A stretch of 64,000 nucleotides of DNA from Bacillota bacterium (GCA_023386955.1 JAEWIS010000017.1:1-64000), one strand, 5' to 3'; positions 38,700 through 47,858 are shown, counted from the first letter of the stretch. The notes: a model not told the origin generated them from the letters alone. Program-made: numbers and translations.

Positions 38700-39326
38700 T
38701 TACTCGATGTAGGGGTTGTTGGCTCTTTCAAAGCCGATGTTGGTCCGTTGGCCATGGCCCGGATAAACCTGCACACGGTCATCCAGCTTCATCAGCTTGT
38801 TCTTGAGGGTATCCATCAAGGTTTCGTGATGGCCTCCCGGCAGATCCGTGCGGCCCACCGAAAGCTTAAATAGCGCATCCCCGGCAAACAGGATATCCCC
38901 CCACAAAAAGCTCACGCTGCCCGGGGAGTGTCCGGGGGTATGGATGACCTTAAAGGTTTCACCCAGCAGCTTCAGCACCTGGCCGTCGTCCAGGCCATAT
39001 TCCGCCGGATCGGTAACCACAGGCGGCCCTACCTCGGGCCACATCAGGGAACCGTTCTTCTTGGGATTGGTCAGCCAATCCGCCTCCAGATCATGCAGAT
39101 AAACCGGGCAGCCCTTCAGCTTCCGCAGCTCATCCACCCCGCCGATATGGTCAAAATGGGCGTGGGTCAGCAGAATGGCGGTTACCTCAAGGTCCTGCAC
39201 ACGGCGGATCAGCGGCTGGGGATTGGTCCCCGGGTCAATGACCACCGCTTGTCCCGCTTCGGCGTTGGTCAATAAATAGGCGTTGGTCCCCAAGGGCCCC
39301 AAGGGGATAGTCTCAATCTTCAGCAA
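38700..39326 (-). CDS. Metallo-beta-lactamase-fold hydrolase (glyoxalase II-like)
   Basis: GGAGG at 39334-39338 points to TTG 39326 (encoding MLKIETIPLG), giving 208 residues; TTG 39341 would place the ribosome site inside the gene. The metal-binding motif is LTHAHFDHIGG, with the later ligands in HTPGHSPGS, FAGDALF and YPGHGQRT. Proteins of this class hydrolyse thioesters or related substrates in the cytosol; it resembles YqgX-type proteins. The substrate is not determined. Confidence 0.88.
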   Translation of the reverse strand: MLKIETIPLGPLGTNAYLLTNAEAGQAVVIDPGTNPQPLIRRVQDLEVTAILLTHAHFDHIGGVDELRKLKGCPVYLHDLEADWLTNPKKNGSLMWPEVGPPVVTDPAEYGLDDGQVLKLLGETFKVIHTPGHSPGSVSFLWGDILFAGDALFKLSVGRTDLPGGHHETLMDTLKNKLMKLDDRVQVYPGHGQRTNIGFERANNPYIE

Positions 39327-39362
39327 AGCGGCAGCCTCCAATACGAAAATCTATCATTTCCA

Positions 39363-39926
39363 TTAAAAAGAAGAAATCAGCTCACGCAGCTCCGTCACGA
39401 TCACCCGGTGATACCCGGTGCCCTCGCCGTAGCGGCGTCCCATTTCCTGGCGTGCCTCCCCAAGCTTCTCCTGGTAATCCGCTGCTTCCCGGTCTGGATT
39501 GGCCAGCTTGAAGGCGGTCATCGCCTCCTGCACATGCTTGGGACGAGGTCCCCAATGCCCCAGGACATACCCGCCCGCATCGGTAAAAATTACAATGGGA
39601 ATCGCTTTGCCGCCCATGGTCAGGAACTGGTCCATCACTTCCGGATGTTCCTCCATGATCAGAATCCGCACAGGGATACCCGACGGCTCCAGAGCCTTCA
39701 GTACCACGGGAACATTGCGCACCACATCTCCGCACCATTCGGCGGCCAGAATCAGACAGCGCAGATCATCCCGGTTGCGCAGGGATTCGAAATAAGCGCG
39801 TTCCTCCTCCTGCCAGCTGAAGCTGTCCGTCCATTCCTGAAACTTCTCCTTGTTCTTCGTCATGCCCTCGATAAATTGCTGCGGCTCCAAGCCTGCTCCA
39901 AGCAGGGAATACAGATTTTTGCTCAT
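39363..39926 (-). CDS. Thioredoxin-like protein with a single active-site cysteine
   Basis: The 187-residue protein has a thioredoxin fold core: CLILAAEWCGDVVRNVPVVLKALE, then ILIMEEHPEVMDQFLTMGGKAIPIVIFTD with the cis-proline block. The active site reads AEWCGDV rather than WCGPC, so only one cysteine remains at that place. It matches the group often annotated as thioredoxin family (Thioredoxin_9). It is probably cytosolic, without signal peptide. A thiol-dependent role other than disulfide exchange is possible. AGGAGGAGAT precedes the ATG at 39926. Confidence 0.8.
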   Translation of the reverse strand: MSKNLYSLLGAGLEPQQFIEGMTKNKEKFQEWTDSFSWQEEERAYFESLRNRDDLRCLILAAEWCGDVVRNVPVVLKALEPSGIPVRILIMEEHPEVMDQFLTMGGKAIPIVIFTDAGGYVLGHWGPRPKHVQEAMTAFKLANPDREAADYQEKLGEARQEMGRRYGEGTGYHRVIVTELRELISSF

Positions 39927-39960
39927 TGGATCTCCTCCTGATCTGTTGGGTAATGAGGTT

Positions 39961-41067
39961 CTACCGAATGGGGGAGCCGGATTCCTCCAACAGCCTGACC
40001 ACTCTGTCCACGTCTTCGGGAGTTAACCCCCGTTTGGTGTGATGGCTCCGGATGGCATCCGCCAGTTGCTCCGGCTTCACGGCTGCAAAAGCTTGGCTTT
40101 TCCCGCTCAAGGTACAGTCCGGGTTGCTAAAGCACAACACCCCCGTCACATCCGCCTCTATTCTATTGTCCCGCAAAAGCTCCTTCAGCACAAATTCTTG
40201 GCGGTACAATTGTGCCGTAGGGTCCTCCTTATGTCCTCCATTACCGCGCTCCACCCCTCCTGAAGTAAATGTAACGGCGCCGTCCCAGTCCTTCTCCTCA
40301 ATATGGAACACCCCGTTGGGGCCGACCACCAGATGAGCAAACTCCCGGGAAGCGCTGCTGGTGCTGATGGATCTGCTATGGAGCACGCGATAGCCGCTGC
40401 CGATGGCATTCAACCGGACGGCGATGGTTTCTCCGCCTTTCGGGGAGCCGGTATCCGCTGCGACGGCGGGATTTTTTTTGCGGAAAATGACTTTATACAG
40501 AACATATAAGACCGTCAGGGCCAATGCGCCCCAAAGAATAGGCTGAGTGTAGGGCCCTGCCTTCTCGTCGATGCTTTCCCAGTTTTCGCCCAGCTTTTTG
40601 CCCAGCGTAATAAACAAAATTGCCCAAGGGATAGAGGCTAACCCGGTATAAATCAGGAACTTGGCCAGGTTCATTCTGGCAATTCCCGCCGGGATAGAGA
40701 TGGCCTGCCGGACCACGGGGATAAACCGGGAGGTAAACACTACACCCGCCCCATACTTGTTGAACCAGCGTTCGGTCAAATCAATGTGCTTTGGTTTGAT
40801 GTGCAGATATTTGCCGTATTTGTCCACGAAGGGCCGTCCCCCGTAGATGCCGATGGCATACAGCACAATTTGCTGGAGCAGACAGCCGATGGTGCCGAAA
40901 ATCACGGCCTCCACCATATTGATCTGGCCTTGATAGGCCAGATATCCCGCATAGGCCAGAACAATTTCGCTCGGAATCACTTCAATGGCCAGTCCGATCA
41001 AAATACCCCAATAGCCCATACCTGTAATGACTTCCAGAATGCGGTGCACAAGCTCTCCCATCTTCAT
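39961..41067 (-). CDS. DedA-family membrane protein fused to a NERD domain
   Basis: I start at ATG 41067 (MKMGELVHRILE); the frame is open nine codons further. Residues 1-200 form a DedA/SNARE-associated protein with GYWGILIGLAIEVIPSEIVLAYAGYLA, the re-entrant region GTIGCLLQQIVLYAIGIYGGRPF and FTSRFIPVVRQAISIPAG. After a final membrane helix (ILWGALALTVLYVLYKVIF), residues about 215-368 carry a NERD-like domain (YRVLHSRSI, EFAHLVVGPNGVFHIEEKDWDG, LKELLRDN, VTGVLCFSNPD). DedA proteins move lipid carriers and keep envelope homeostasis; NERD is a nuclease-related domain found in varied bacterial proteins. The fusion is unusual. A truncated frame is excluded because both domains are in one continuous reading frame. 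Confidence 0.85.
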   Translation of the reverse strand: MKMGELVHRILEVITGMGYWGILIGLAIEVIPSEIVLAYAGYLAYQGQINMVEAVIFGTIGCLLQQIVLYAIGIYGGRPFVDKYGKYLHIKPKHIDLTERWFNKYGAGVVFTSRFIPVVRQAISIPAGIARMNLAKFLIYTGLASIPWAILFITLGKKLGENWESIDEKAGPYTQPILWGALALTVLYVLYKVIFRKKNPAVAADTGSPKGGETIAVRLNAIGSGYRVLHSRSISTSSASREFAHLVVGPNGVFHIEEKDWDGAVTFTSGGVERGNGGHKEDPTAQLYRQEFVLKELLRDNRIEADVTGVLCFSNPDCTLSGKSQAFAAVKPEQLADAIRSHHTKRGLTPEDVDRVVRLLEESGSPIR

Positions 41068-41128
41068 CCTACCTTTTCCGGTCCTCACGGACATTTTAAT
41101 TTGAAGACTCTTGCTGATAAATGATTCC

Positions 41129-41214
41129 AGGGGGTCCCCGAAAAGTAATCGGAATATGCTGCGTTAGCATAGCTTCACTTTTTGGGGAGTTAGCATCCCT
41201 TCACTTTTGGGGGA
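41129..41214. repeat. Dispersed hairpin repeat, copy 3 (extended)
   Basis: Starts GGGGGTCCCCGAAAAGTAATCGG, has the centre GCTGCGTTAGCAT and ends with two copies of TTCACTTTT(G)GGG, at about 41173-41189 and 41200-41212. The duplicated right arm suggests local slippage. It lies in a 352-base gap between two divergent genes that otherwise shows nothing. Confidence 0.65.
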
Positions 41215-41419
41215 TTGCTTTGGGGATTAACTCATCCTATTCTATCACAAATCCGGCTAGTACCCAATTGCTGCCAAACCGGACAGGGTTCGTACTATCC
41301 GGCATTACGCCAGCATAGTTTTAAGCGTAGGACGTGCCCCGCGGCGCAGGGGGCAACAGGGCGTGCCTAAATTTCAGACACCGCCCAACAACCATATTTA
41401 TACGGGAGAGTGAGCCCTT

Positions 41420-41872
41420 ATGTCAAAGGTAATCATGCTGAAGCGTCGCCATCTGTGGGTCGGTGCCCTAGCTTTTATTTTCCTTGCAAGCGGGCTGTTC
41501 TTCTACCGGCTCTATCACTCCGGCGACCAGCCGGTTGACGGCCAGCCGGAGGGTCCCCGGACCATTCACATGGTCACGGCAGAGGCCAAATCCACCCTGG
41601 AGGACGGCACTGTCATTGAGGCCTACAGGTGGGACCCGGGTACCATATTCGTGGAAAAAGGCGAAATCATCAACCTGGTGCTGTACGGCGTCAACGGAGA
41701 CAGCCATCCCTTTTATATCGAAGGCACCCGCATCAAGGGGGAAGTGAAAAAGGGCAAGGAAACCACCGTGGCTTTCCAGGCCTCCAAGGAGGGGGTTTAC
41801 CGGTTGATCTGCCTGACCCATCCGGACAAAAACCACAATGGGCCGATGATCGGCTACATAGTGGTGGATTAA
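41420..41872 (+). CDS. Membrane-anchored cupredoxin-like protein
   Basis: A 150-residue protein with an N-terminal signal anchor (HLWVGALAFIFLASGLFFY, residues 11-29) and an outward-facing cupredoxin-like beta domain. Blocks are FVEKGEIINLVLYGVNGDSHPFYIEGTRIKG and AFQASKEGVYRLICLTHPDKNHNGPMIGYIVV, in which His, Cys and His provide the usual type-1 copper ligand pattern. It may carry copper or take part in electron transfer or oxidase assembly at the cell surface. Start ATG 41420 follows GGGAGAG. Confidence 0.75.
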   Translation: MSKVIMLKRRHLWVGALAFIFLASGLFFYRLYHSGDQPVDGQPEGPRTIHMVTAEAKSTLEDGTVIEAYRWDPGTIFVEKGEIINLVLYGVNGDSHPFYIEGTRIKGEVKKGKETTVAFQASKEGVYRLICLTHPDKNHNGPMIGYIVVD

Positions 41873-42058
41873 GGCAGACCTTAGAGACTGCGACGAAATA
41901 AGTAGCGCTAATTTGTTGACAAAACTCCCAAAACCGTGGAGATTTTGTCAGCAAAAGCGGATACTAATTTCCTCGCAGCTTCTTATTCTGTCGCCCATTG
42001 GGCCCCCGCCGCATACACTACTTATGTCTTCCAAGATACAATTAGGCTGGTGGTATCC

Positions 42059-42379
42059 ATGCAAACCAATCCCATGCGCAATGCCAAGCACGAAAAGCCT
42101 CTTCCCACTGCCCGTCAAATTCGCCGCTCCTGCCAAAAGGAGCTGTACCGGACCATCAAGAGGCTGAAAACCTATATTGCCCCCGAACCCTTGAAGCAGG
42201 CGGAGGAGCTGTATTTCAAAAAGGTAGCCCTGAATCTGCTGTGGATTGTGGAGAACGGGAGCAACCGGAAGGCTCTGGCGGACTGGTGGGAAAAGGAAGT
42301 GAGCCCCTCCATTGCCCCGCTGTGGAATGTGGGGGAGGAGGAGCTGAACCGGGCGTTCCGCGATTCCTTCGGCGGATAA
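42059..42379 (+). CDS. Small conserved protein of unknown function
   Basis: The frame is open from 41936, but I favour ATG 42059 (MQTNPMRNAKHEK), five bases after GGTGG, giving 106 residues. It is helical and tryptophan-rich near the end: TARQIRRSCQKELYRTIKRLKTYI, FKKVALNLLWIVENGSNRKALADWWEKEV, PLWNVGEEELNRAFRDSF. I know no function. An imperfect hairpin (41914-41952) precedes it and a strong terminator follows, so it is a single-gene unit. Confidence 0.65.
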   Translation: MQTNPMRNAKHEKPLPTARQIRRSCQKELYRTIKRLKTYIAPEPLKQAEELYFKKVALNLLWIVENGSNRKALADWWEKEVSPSIAPLWNVGEEELNRAFRDSFGG

Positions 42380-42390
42380 CCGTGACAGCA

Positions 42391-42426
42391 GAAAGCGGGC
42401 ATGCCCTCGGCATCGCCCGCTTTCTT
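42391..42426. terminator. Bidirectional terminator, small protein and sensor kinase
   Basis: GAAAGCGGGC and GCCCGCTTTC are perfect complements with a 14-base loop and a T-rich tail. It lies between two convergent genes. Confidence 0.8.
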
Positions 42427-42440
42427 CGCATCCCGCCGGG

Positions 42441-43979
42441 TCAGTTTCCTCTGCCGGTAGTGGTAATATGAGGAGGACAGGCTTGGACTGTGACCCTGGT
42501 TTCGGGCAAGGCCTCGCAGTCCTCCGTGTCCAGGTCCTCCGACAGCTGGCGGAAATTCACGGGAAACACAATCTCCACACAGGTGCCTCTGCCTAACTCG
42601 CTGGCAATATGCAGCCTCCCCTTATGATTGGCAATGATCTGCTGGCTAACCATGATTCCCAATCCGGTTCCATTCTTCTTGCTGGTCAGGAACGGCTCTC
42701 CCAAGCGGCGCAGCATATCCGGGGGGATCCCGGACCCGTGGTCCATGAACCGGAACTTAATCCGTTCCTGTCCCTCAAGAGCCGCATCAATCCTCATTAC
42801 TCCCCCTTCAGGCATGGATTCCATTCCATTTTTGATGATGTTCAAAAACACCTGCTTCACAAGATTTTCCTCACAGAGCATCCGGGGCAAATTCTGCTCA
42901 ATGCCGGCTTCAAGCCGCACGCCGCTCATGTGGGACTGGGGCTGCAGCGCCCGTAGTGTATCCTCCAGGAGCTCACCGGGGTCCTTATACAGGAATTGGT
43001 TCAGATGGGGCTTGGAGAGAATGATAAACTCGCTGACAATAAAGTTGATCCGCTCCACTTCATCCAGCATCAGATCCAGATATTCCTGGTTTCCGGTTTG
43101 GCGCTGCTTGAACAGCTGGACGAAGCCGCGCAGCGTGGTCAGGGGATTGCGGATTTCATGGGCTACACCGGCGGCAAGCTGGCCGATCACCGACAGCTTC
43201 TCGGAGCGGCGGAGCAGCTCCTCCGTCTCCTTGCGTTCGGTAATATTGCGGCAGATGGCTGCCAGCGCAACCGGCTCTCCATCATCCAGACGGACGGGAG
43301 ACAGGGTCAGACTGACATGAATTTCTTTGCCTTCCTTGGTTTGGCGGACGGTTTCGTACCCGCTTACCTCTTCCCCGTTTTTGACCTTGCGGATCAATTC
43401 CAGAAATTCCGGCGCGTCCTTGTCCTGCAGGAAAGGCTGAAATGCGCCGGTCACCTCCTCCTCCCTGTAGCCATACAGCGCCTCAAAGGCCGGATTGGCA
43501 CGCTGGATGTTCCCGTCCAGATCGGTCAGATAGATAGCATCCGTGCTGTGTTCAATCAAGGAGCTCCAAAAAATGTTGGCTCTTCTCAGACTCTCCACCA
43601 CCCGCAGACGCCCGGCCGTATCCGTATCCTGCTCCAGGGATACGTCCAGATAATGAGGGGAGACATCCGGTACGGCCAAGCTTTCCGGCTCCACCGCCGC
43701 AGCACTCTCAGCAGCGGACAGGATGGCGGAGGGATACGGTGATGGCTTTCCTGCAGCTGCAATAACCGGCAAACGCAGGACAAGCACAACCCCGATAATC
43801 AGGGCCGCGATAGAAAGAACATCGGATAACGCCAAATACCAAAACAGACTCTTGTCCAATGATCCGGAACGGAGGAACAGTTCCACTGTGGAGGCCAGAA
43901 GGCCATTGGCAAGGACCAGGATGCAGGAGATAAACCCGAAATGAAATGGCGATTTCCAACGGCGAATGAAATGGGTCAT
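42441..43979 (-). CDS. PAS-domain sensor histidine kinase
   Basis: GGGAGG ahead of ATG 43979 (MTHFIRRWK) sets the start, 512 residues. Two membrane helices (FGFISCILVLANGLLAS and ALSDVLSIAALIIGVVLVLRL) are followed by a PAS domain (STDAIYLTDLDGNIQRANPAFEALYGY) with its C-terminal motif, the phospho-acceptor box AAGVAHEIRNPLTTLRGF, N-box FLNIIKNGMESMPEGG and ATP lid DHGSGIPPDML...KNGTGLGIMVSQQI. The build resembles sporulation kinases of the KinB/KinE type, which feed Spo0A by phosphorelay. No response regulator is adjacent, in keeping with that. Partner not proven. Confidence 0.92.
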   Translation of the reverse strand: MTHFIRRWKSPFHFGFISCILVLANGLLASTVELFLRSGSLDKSLFWYLALSDVLSIAALIIGVVLVLRLPVIAAAGKPSPYPSAILSAAESAAAVEPESLAVPDVSPHYLDVSLEQDTDTAGRLRVVESLRRANIFWSSLIEHSTDAIYLTDLDGNIQRANPAFEALYGYREEEVTGAFQPFLQDKDAPEFLELIRKVKNGEEVSGYETVRQTKEGKEIHVSLTLSPVRLDDGEPVALAAICRNITERKETEELLRRSEKLSVIGQLAAGVAHEIRNPLTTLRGFVQLFKQRQTGNQEYLDLMLDEVERINFIVSEFIILSKPHLNQFLYKDPGELLEDTLRALQPQSHMSGVRLEAGIEQNLPRMLCEENLVKQVFLNIIKNGMESMPEGGVMRIDAALEGQERIKFRFMDHGSGIPPDMLRRLGEPFLTSKKNGTGLGIMVSQQIIANHKGRLHIASELGRGTCVEIVFPVNFRQLSEDLDTEDCEALPETRVTVQACPPHITTTGRGN

Positions 43980-44105
43980 GGGTCTTTCCTCCCGTTCAGG
44001 GAATGTGGAGGACATTCTTACTTAATATTTCTTCCTTTTTTTCCGGAATCCTTCACATCATTACAGGATGGAAAACTTTTGACCCATTCTCTCCATCCCA
44101 AGTGC

Positions 44106-44489
44106 TCAGAGGGCGGGCTGGAAAAACTCTAAACGCTCCCCGTTGGGGCCGAAAAAGAAAGCAATCCGGGTCCCGCCCAGTATGGTCCGGGGCTCCTCAT
44201 CCAACAGCCGGATGCCCAACCCCTTCAGACGCTCCAGCTCGGCTTCGATATCCGTTACCGTAAAGGCGATATGATGGACAATTCCACTGTCCGACATCCC
44301 CTCCGTGCCTCGTCCGATCAGCTCAATTTCCGTCTCCGGGTGGCCGGGAAAGGAAAGAAACGAAAGCTCCACTCCGTTATCCAGCCGCTTGCGTGACGCC
44401 AGATTAAGACCCAGCACCTCCGTATAAAAGGCGATGGATTCATCCATATCATTGACGTATACTCCGATGTGCTCCAGTTTTTTGATCAT
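44106..44489 (-). CDS. VOC-superfamily (glyoxalase/dioxygenase fold) protein
   Basis: The 127-residue protein has two beta-alpha-beta-beta-beta units: KLEHIGVYVNDMDESIAFYTEVLGL and GIVHHIAFTVTDIEAELERLKGLGIRLLDEEP, ending in FFFGPNGERLEFFQ. Histidines and glutamates lie where metal ligands are found in glyoxalase I and relatives. It resembles lactoylglutathione lyase-like proteins, but the substrate cannot be told. A ribosome site, GGAGG, is present before ATG 44489. It probably shares a transcript with the diguanylate cyclase upstream, whose stop is about 20 bases away. Confidence 0.85.
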   Translation of the reverse strand: MIKKLEHIGVYVNDMDESIAFYTEVLGLNLASRKRLDNGVELSFLSFPGHPETEIELIGRGTEGMSDSGIVHHIAFTVTDIEAELERLKGLGIRLLDEEPRTILGGTRIAFFFGPNGERLEFFQPAL

Positions 44490-44511
44490 GTGTTTTCCTC
44501 CAAGTAATTTT

Positions 44512-46137
44512 TTAGGGGGTGGGGACAGTTTGACCCGACAGCTCCACCCGGTTTCTTCCCATCCGTTTGGCTTGGTACAAGGCCTGGTCCGCCCGGGATA
44601 TCATATCCTCCAGTGTAGATGTGCCGTAGCTGTAGTCCTTCCGGTAATCAGCCACGCCGATGCTGACGGTCAGGGGGATTTCCAACCCCTCCTCCCTGTA
44701 TGGCTGTTCCATAAAAGCCTGGCGGATCCGGTTCCCCAGCTCAACTCCGCCTTCTGCCGGGGCATTGGGAAGCAGAATCAGAAACTCCTCGCCCCCGTAA
44801 CGGGATACCATATCGCAGGACCGGATGCAGGACAGGAGAAGGGAAGCGGCGTGGATAATCACGCGGTCCCCCACCAGATGGCCAAAGGTATCATTCACCT
44901 TTTTGAAAAAATCAATGTCCAGCATAAGCACGGAGCAGGGCTGTCCCGCCCGTATGCAGGTTTCCAGAAGCCGCGGCCCTTCGGTCAAAATATGCCTGCG
45001 GTTATATACTTCCGTCAGCTGATCCACCACCGCCGTCATTTCCAGCATCTGAATGGTGGACTTCAGCTTTTTGCCGGTACGGTTAAAATTCTCGCACAGC
45101 TGCTGAAGCTCCTCGGGAGCGGAGGCGAACTGGTTGGGAGGAATGCGGAAGTCATAATCCCCCTCCCGGATCGTGCTTGTCCCACGCAACAGAAGACCGA
45201 TGGGACGGAGAAGCCCTTCCGTAAACTTGAAGGTTAAAACAAAGCTTAGCAGCAGCATGGCGATTACAATGATGGCCATCAGCAGAATATCGGTATAGAG
45301 GGCCCGGAAGATGTCGCTGTGCTTCATTTCGGCCACAACCAGCCACTCCTTGTCCTTCACCCAGCCGTACTGCCCCATTACCCGTTCGCCGGCATAATTG
45401 GCATACACCTTGTTGGAGGAGGTTCCGGCTTGGGCCAGATCGGCAATGGGTGAAGTGTTGACCAGATTCAGGGGAGTCCCCTCCACTCCAAGAGGAACGG
45501 TAATGAACTGCCCGCTTCTGTTCAGCAGATATGTTTCTCCGGCATTGCCAAAATCGAACTGGTTCATTACCTTTTCCAGGATGCCGATATGGATGACGCC
45601 GCAAACCAGCCCGTTGAAGACGTTGTTCTCATCCATGATAGGCGAGGAAATGAACAAGAAGGGTCTGCTGGAATTTTTGCTGATCAATACATCGGTAATC
45701 AAGCTTCTCCCGGCCTTGGCCTCCTTGAAGTAGTCCCGGTCGGACACATCCCCGCTGCTGTCGGGACTCTGGGAATCTATGATAATCTTCCCTTGGGCGT
45801 CTACATATAGGACAGCTGTATATTCTCCTTCCTCCGACATGAAGGATTTGAAGATGCGGCTGATTTCATCCTTGCTTCCGGTCCGTCCCGACATAAGATG
45901 GGATAAAAGCCCGATCTGGGTGCTGTGGTTCTCCAGCCAACGGTTGATGAAGGTGCTTTGCAGACCGATGGCATCCTTCAGCTGCTGCCGCGTTTCTCTT
46001 GTTTTGTAGCGCGCCTCCGTTATGGAGGTGCTGATGAGAATCAAGGCTCCCAGCACAACAATAATCAAGCTGACCCAAAACCGGAGTCTTTGTTTAAGGG
46101 TGAGCAGTCCTAAGCGGCAAGATAGTCGGTCCAGCAA
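44512..46137 (-). CDS. Membrane dCache diguanylate cyclase (GGDEF)
   Basis: A 541-residue protein makes cyclic di-GMP. The N-terminal helix FWVSLIIVVLGALILIS leads into a dCache-type sensor (YTAVLYVDAQGKIIIDSQSPDSSGDVSDRDYFKEAKAG), a second helix (LLMAIIVIAMLLLSFVLTF), a HAMP-like stretch and a C-terminal GGDEF domain. The active-site loop is SRYGGEEFLILLP. The RSCD tetrad five residues earlier is a product-binding inhibitory site. No EAL domain is present. The signal that controls it is unknown. Confidence 0.94.
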   Translation of the reverse strand: MLDRLSCRLGLLTLKQRLRFWVSLIIVVLGALILISTSITEARYKTRETRQQLKDAIGLQSTFINRWLENHSTQIGLLSHLMSGRTGSKDEISRIFKSFMSEEGEYTAVLYVDAQGKIIIDSQSPDSSGDVSDRDYFKEAKAGRSLITDVLISKNSSRPFLFISSPIMDENNVFNGLVCGVIHIGILEKVMNQFDFGNAGETYLLNRSGQFITVPLGVEGTPLNLVNTSPIADLAQAGTSSNKVYANYAGERVMGQYGWVKDKEWLVVAEMKHSDIFRALYTDILLMAIIVIAMLLLSFVLTFKFTEGLLRPIGLLLRGTSTIREGDYDFRIPPNQFASAPEELQQLCENFNRTGKKLKSTIQMLEMTAVVDQLTEVYNRRHILTEGPRLLETCIRAGQPCSVLMLDIDFFKKVNDTFGHLVGDRVIIHAASLLLSCIRSCDMVSRYGGEEFLILLPNAPAEGGVELGNRIRQAFMEQPYREEGLEIPLTVSIGVADYRKDYSYGTSTLEDMISRADQALYQAKRMGRNRVELSGQTVPTP

Positions 46138-46263
46138 TGGCTCACCTACTTTTTCATTGGTGCAAACGCGTAGATGCGTGTGTCTATTCCATTATAAAGT
46201 CGGTATCTGCCTCCGGCAATCGGCGGCGGCAATTTGATAACGGCAGCCGCCAATCCGCCGGAA

Positions 46264-47010
46264 TCAATGCTCCGTCAGGATCAAAGGCCCTTGGGCGGTT
46301 ATCGCGATGGTATGCTCGTATTGGGCGGACAACCCTCCGTCCACAGTCCGTGCCGTCCAGCCGTCCGCGTCCACCTTGGCATAGTAGGACCCGGTGTTCA
46401 GCATAGGTTCGATGGTGAAGACCATCCCTTCCTTGATCCGCGGTCCCTTGCCCTTGGGTCCGTGATGGGGAACCTCCGGATCCTCATGCATGTCTTTGCC
46501 GATGCCGTGACCGATAAAATCCCGGACGACGGAATACCCCTCAGCCTCGGCGAAGGTTTGGATCGTGTTGGAGATATCGCCGATGCGGTTGCCGGCTACC
46601 GCCTGGGCGATCCCCCGGTACAAGGCATCCTTGGTGGTTGTCAAAAGCCGCAGGCCCTGCTCGCTGACATTCCCCACGGGATAGGACCAGGCGGAGTCCG
46701 CCAGCCAGCCGTTCAGGTTCACCACCATATCGATGGTGACAATATCGCCATCGGCCAGAGGCTCCAGCTTGGGGAAGCCGTGGCAGATCACATCGTTTAC
46801 CGAAGCGCAGGTGGCATATTTATAACCATGGTAGCCCTTCTGCTCCGGAGTGGCGCCGTGCTCCTTCATGAAGCGTTCGGCAAACTGGTCAATCTCCCAG
46901 GTGGTGACCCCGGGGCGGATCATCTTCTCTATTTCACGGTGGCAGGCGGCTAAAATCCGCCCCGCCGCATGCATCTTCTCAATTTCTTCTTTTGTCTTCA
47001 GAATAATCAT
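46264..47010 (-). CDS. map: Type I methionine aminopeptidase
   Basis: A 248-residue pita-bread metalloprotease that removes initiator methionine. The five metal ligands are visible: D in IVTIDMVVNLNGWLADSAWSY (two aspartates), H in FIGHGIGKDMHEDP, E in VFTIEPML and E in YEHTIAIT; the substrate histidine lies in VNDVICHGFP. AAAAAGGAG precedes ATG 47010. It is not in a ribosomal-protein operon, so it may be a second copy like Bacillus subtilis MapB/YflG. Confidence 0.95.
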   Translation of the reverse strand: MIILKTKEEIEKMHAAGRILAACHREIEKMIRPGVTTWEIDQFAERFMKEHGATPEQKGYHGYKYATCASVNDVICHGFPKLEPLADGDIVTIDMVVNLNGWLADSAWSYPVGNVSEQGLRLLTTTKDALYRGIAQAVAGNRIGDISNTIQTFAEAEGYSVVRDFIGHGIGKDMHEDPEVPHHGPKGKGPRIKEGMVFTIEPMLNTGSYYAKVDADGWTARTVDGGLSAQYEHTIAITAQGPLILTEH

Positions 47011-47084
47011 CTTGGCAGGCTCCTTTTTTTCGTTATACTGGGATGAGACCGCTTTGGGATACGAATTATGGATTAAAGGAGAGA

Positions 47085-47858
47085 ATGGTAGTGGATCATC
47101 CGGATTTGTACATGCTGCTATTTTTGGTGGGCGCCGGGTTCGTGGCAGCCTTCATTGATTCCGTGGTAGGCGGCGGAGGGCTTATTTCCATGCCGGCGCT
47201 GTTATTTGCGGGGCTTCCTCCCGGCCTGGCTTTGGGGACCAACAAACTGGCGGGCACCATGTCCTCGCTGACCAGTTCGGCCTCCTTCCTTTTTTCCGGA
47301 AAAATGAATTTTCGGCTTGTGGCATGGCTGTTTCCGTTATCGCTGGCAGGAGCGGTGCTGGGGTCCCTGACGGTCCAGCAGATTCCCGCCACCTTCCTCA
47401 AGCCCATGGTGGTGGTGATGCTTATCGCGGTAACTCTCTATACATTATGCAAGAAAAGCTGGGGAAATCAAAGTCATTTTGCCGGAGCCACAGGGCGAAA
47501 CCGGACGGTGCTGATCAGCGGTGCGGTGGCCTTGGGTTTCTATGACGGCTTCTTCGGACCGGGTACCGGCTCCTTCCTAATTTTTATGTTCCTCCTGCTG
47601 GGCTTTGATTTTGTCGGAGCCTCCGCCAACTCCAAGGCGCTGAACCTGGCCAGCAATTTGGGGAGCCTGGCCACCTTCTTCGCGCTGGGGGTGGTCAATG
47701 TCCCCTACGGCCTGCCCATGGGCATCGCCATGATCGCCGGAGCCTTAACCGGCTCCCGGTTAGCGATCAAGAACGGCAGCGCTTATGTAAAGCCGCTGTT
47801 CCTCGGGGTGACTACCCTCTTAATCGGCAAGCAGATCTGGGATCTGCTGGTGGGGTAA
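47085..47858 (+). CDS. TSUP-family (TauE/SafE) permease
   Basis: The frame is open from 47043 but AAAGGAG at 47075-47081 points to ATG 47085 or, with better spacing, GTG 47091 (then MDHPDLYML). About 257 residues with eight or so membrane helices. Family hallmarks are the two-fold repeat GAGFVAAFIDSVVGGGGLISMPALLFAGLPPGLALGTNKLAGTM and LGFYDGFFGPGTGSFLIFMFLLLGFDFVGASANSKALNLASN. TSUP proteins carry sulfur compounds or organic anions across the cytoplasmic membrane; the substrate is unknown here. It is divergent from map. Confidence 0.9.
   Translation: MVVDHPDLYMLLFLVGAGFVAAFIDSVVGGGGLISMPALLFAGLPPGLALGTNKLAGTMSSLTSSASFLFSGKMNFRLVAWLFPLSLAGAVLGSLTVQQIPATFLKPMVVVMLIAVTLYTLCKKSWGNQSHFAGATGRNRTVLISGAVALGFYDGFFGPGTGSFLIFMFLLLGFDFVGASANSKALNLASNLGSLATFFALGVVNVPYGLPMGIAMIAGALTGSRLAIKNGSAYVKPLFLGVTTLLIGKQIWDLLVG

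Noticed and set aside
42441..43979. Sensor kinase as part of a two-component pair
   Set aside because: No response regulator gene is adjacent; a phosphorelay kinase is more likely.
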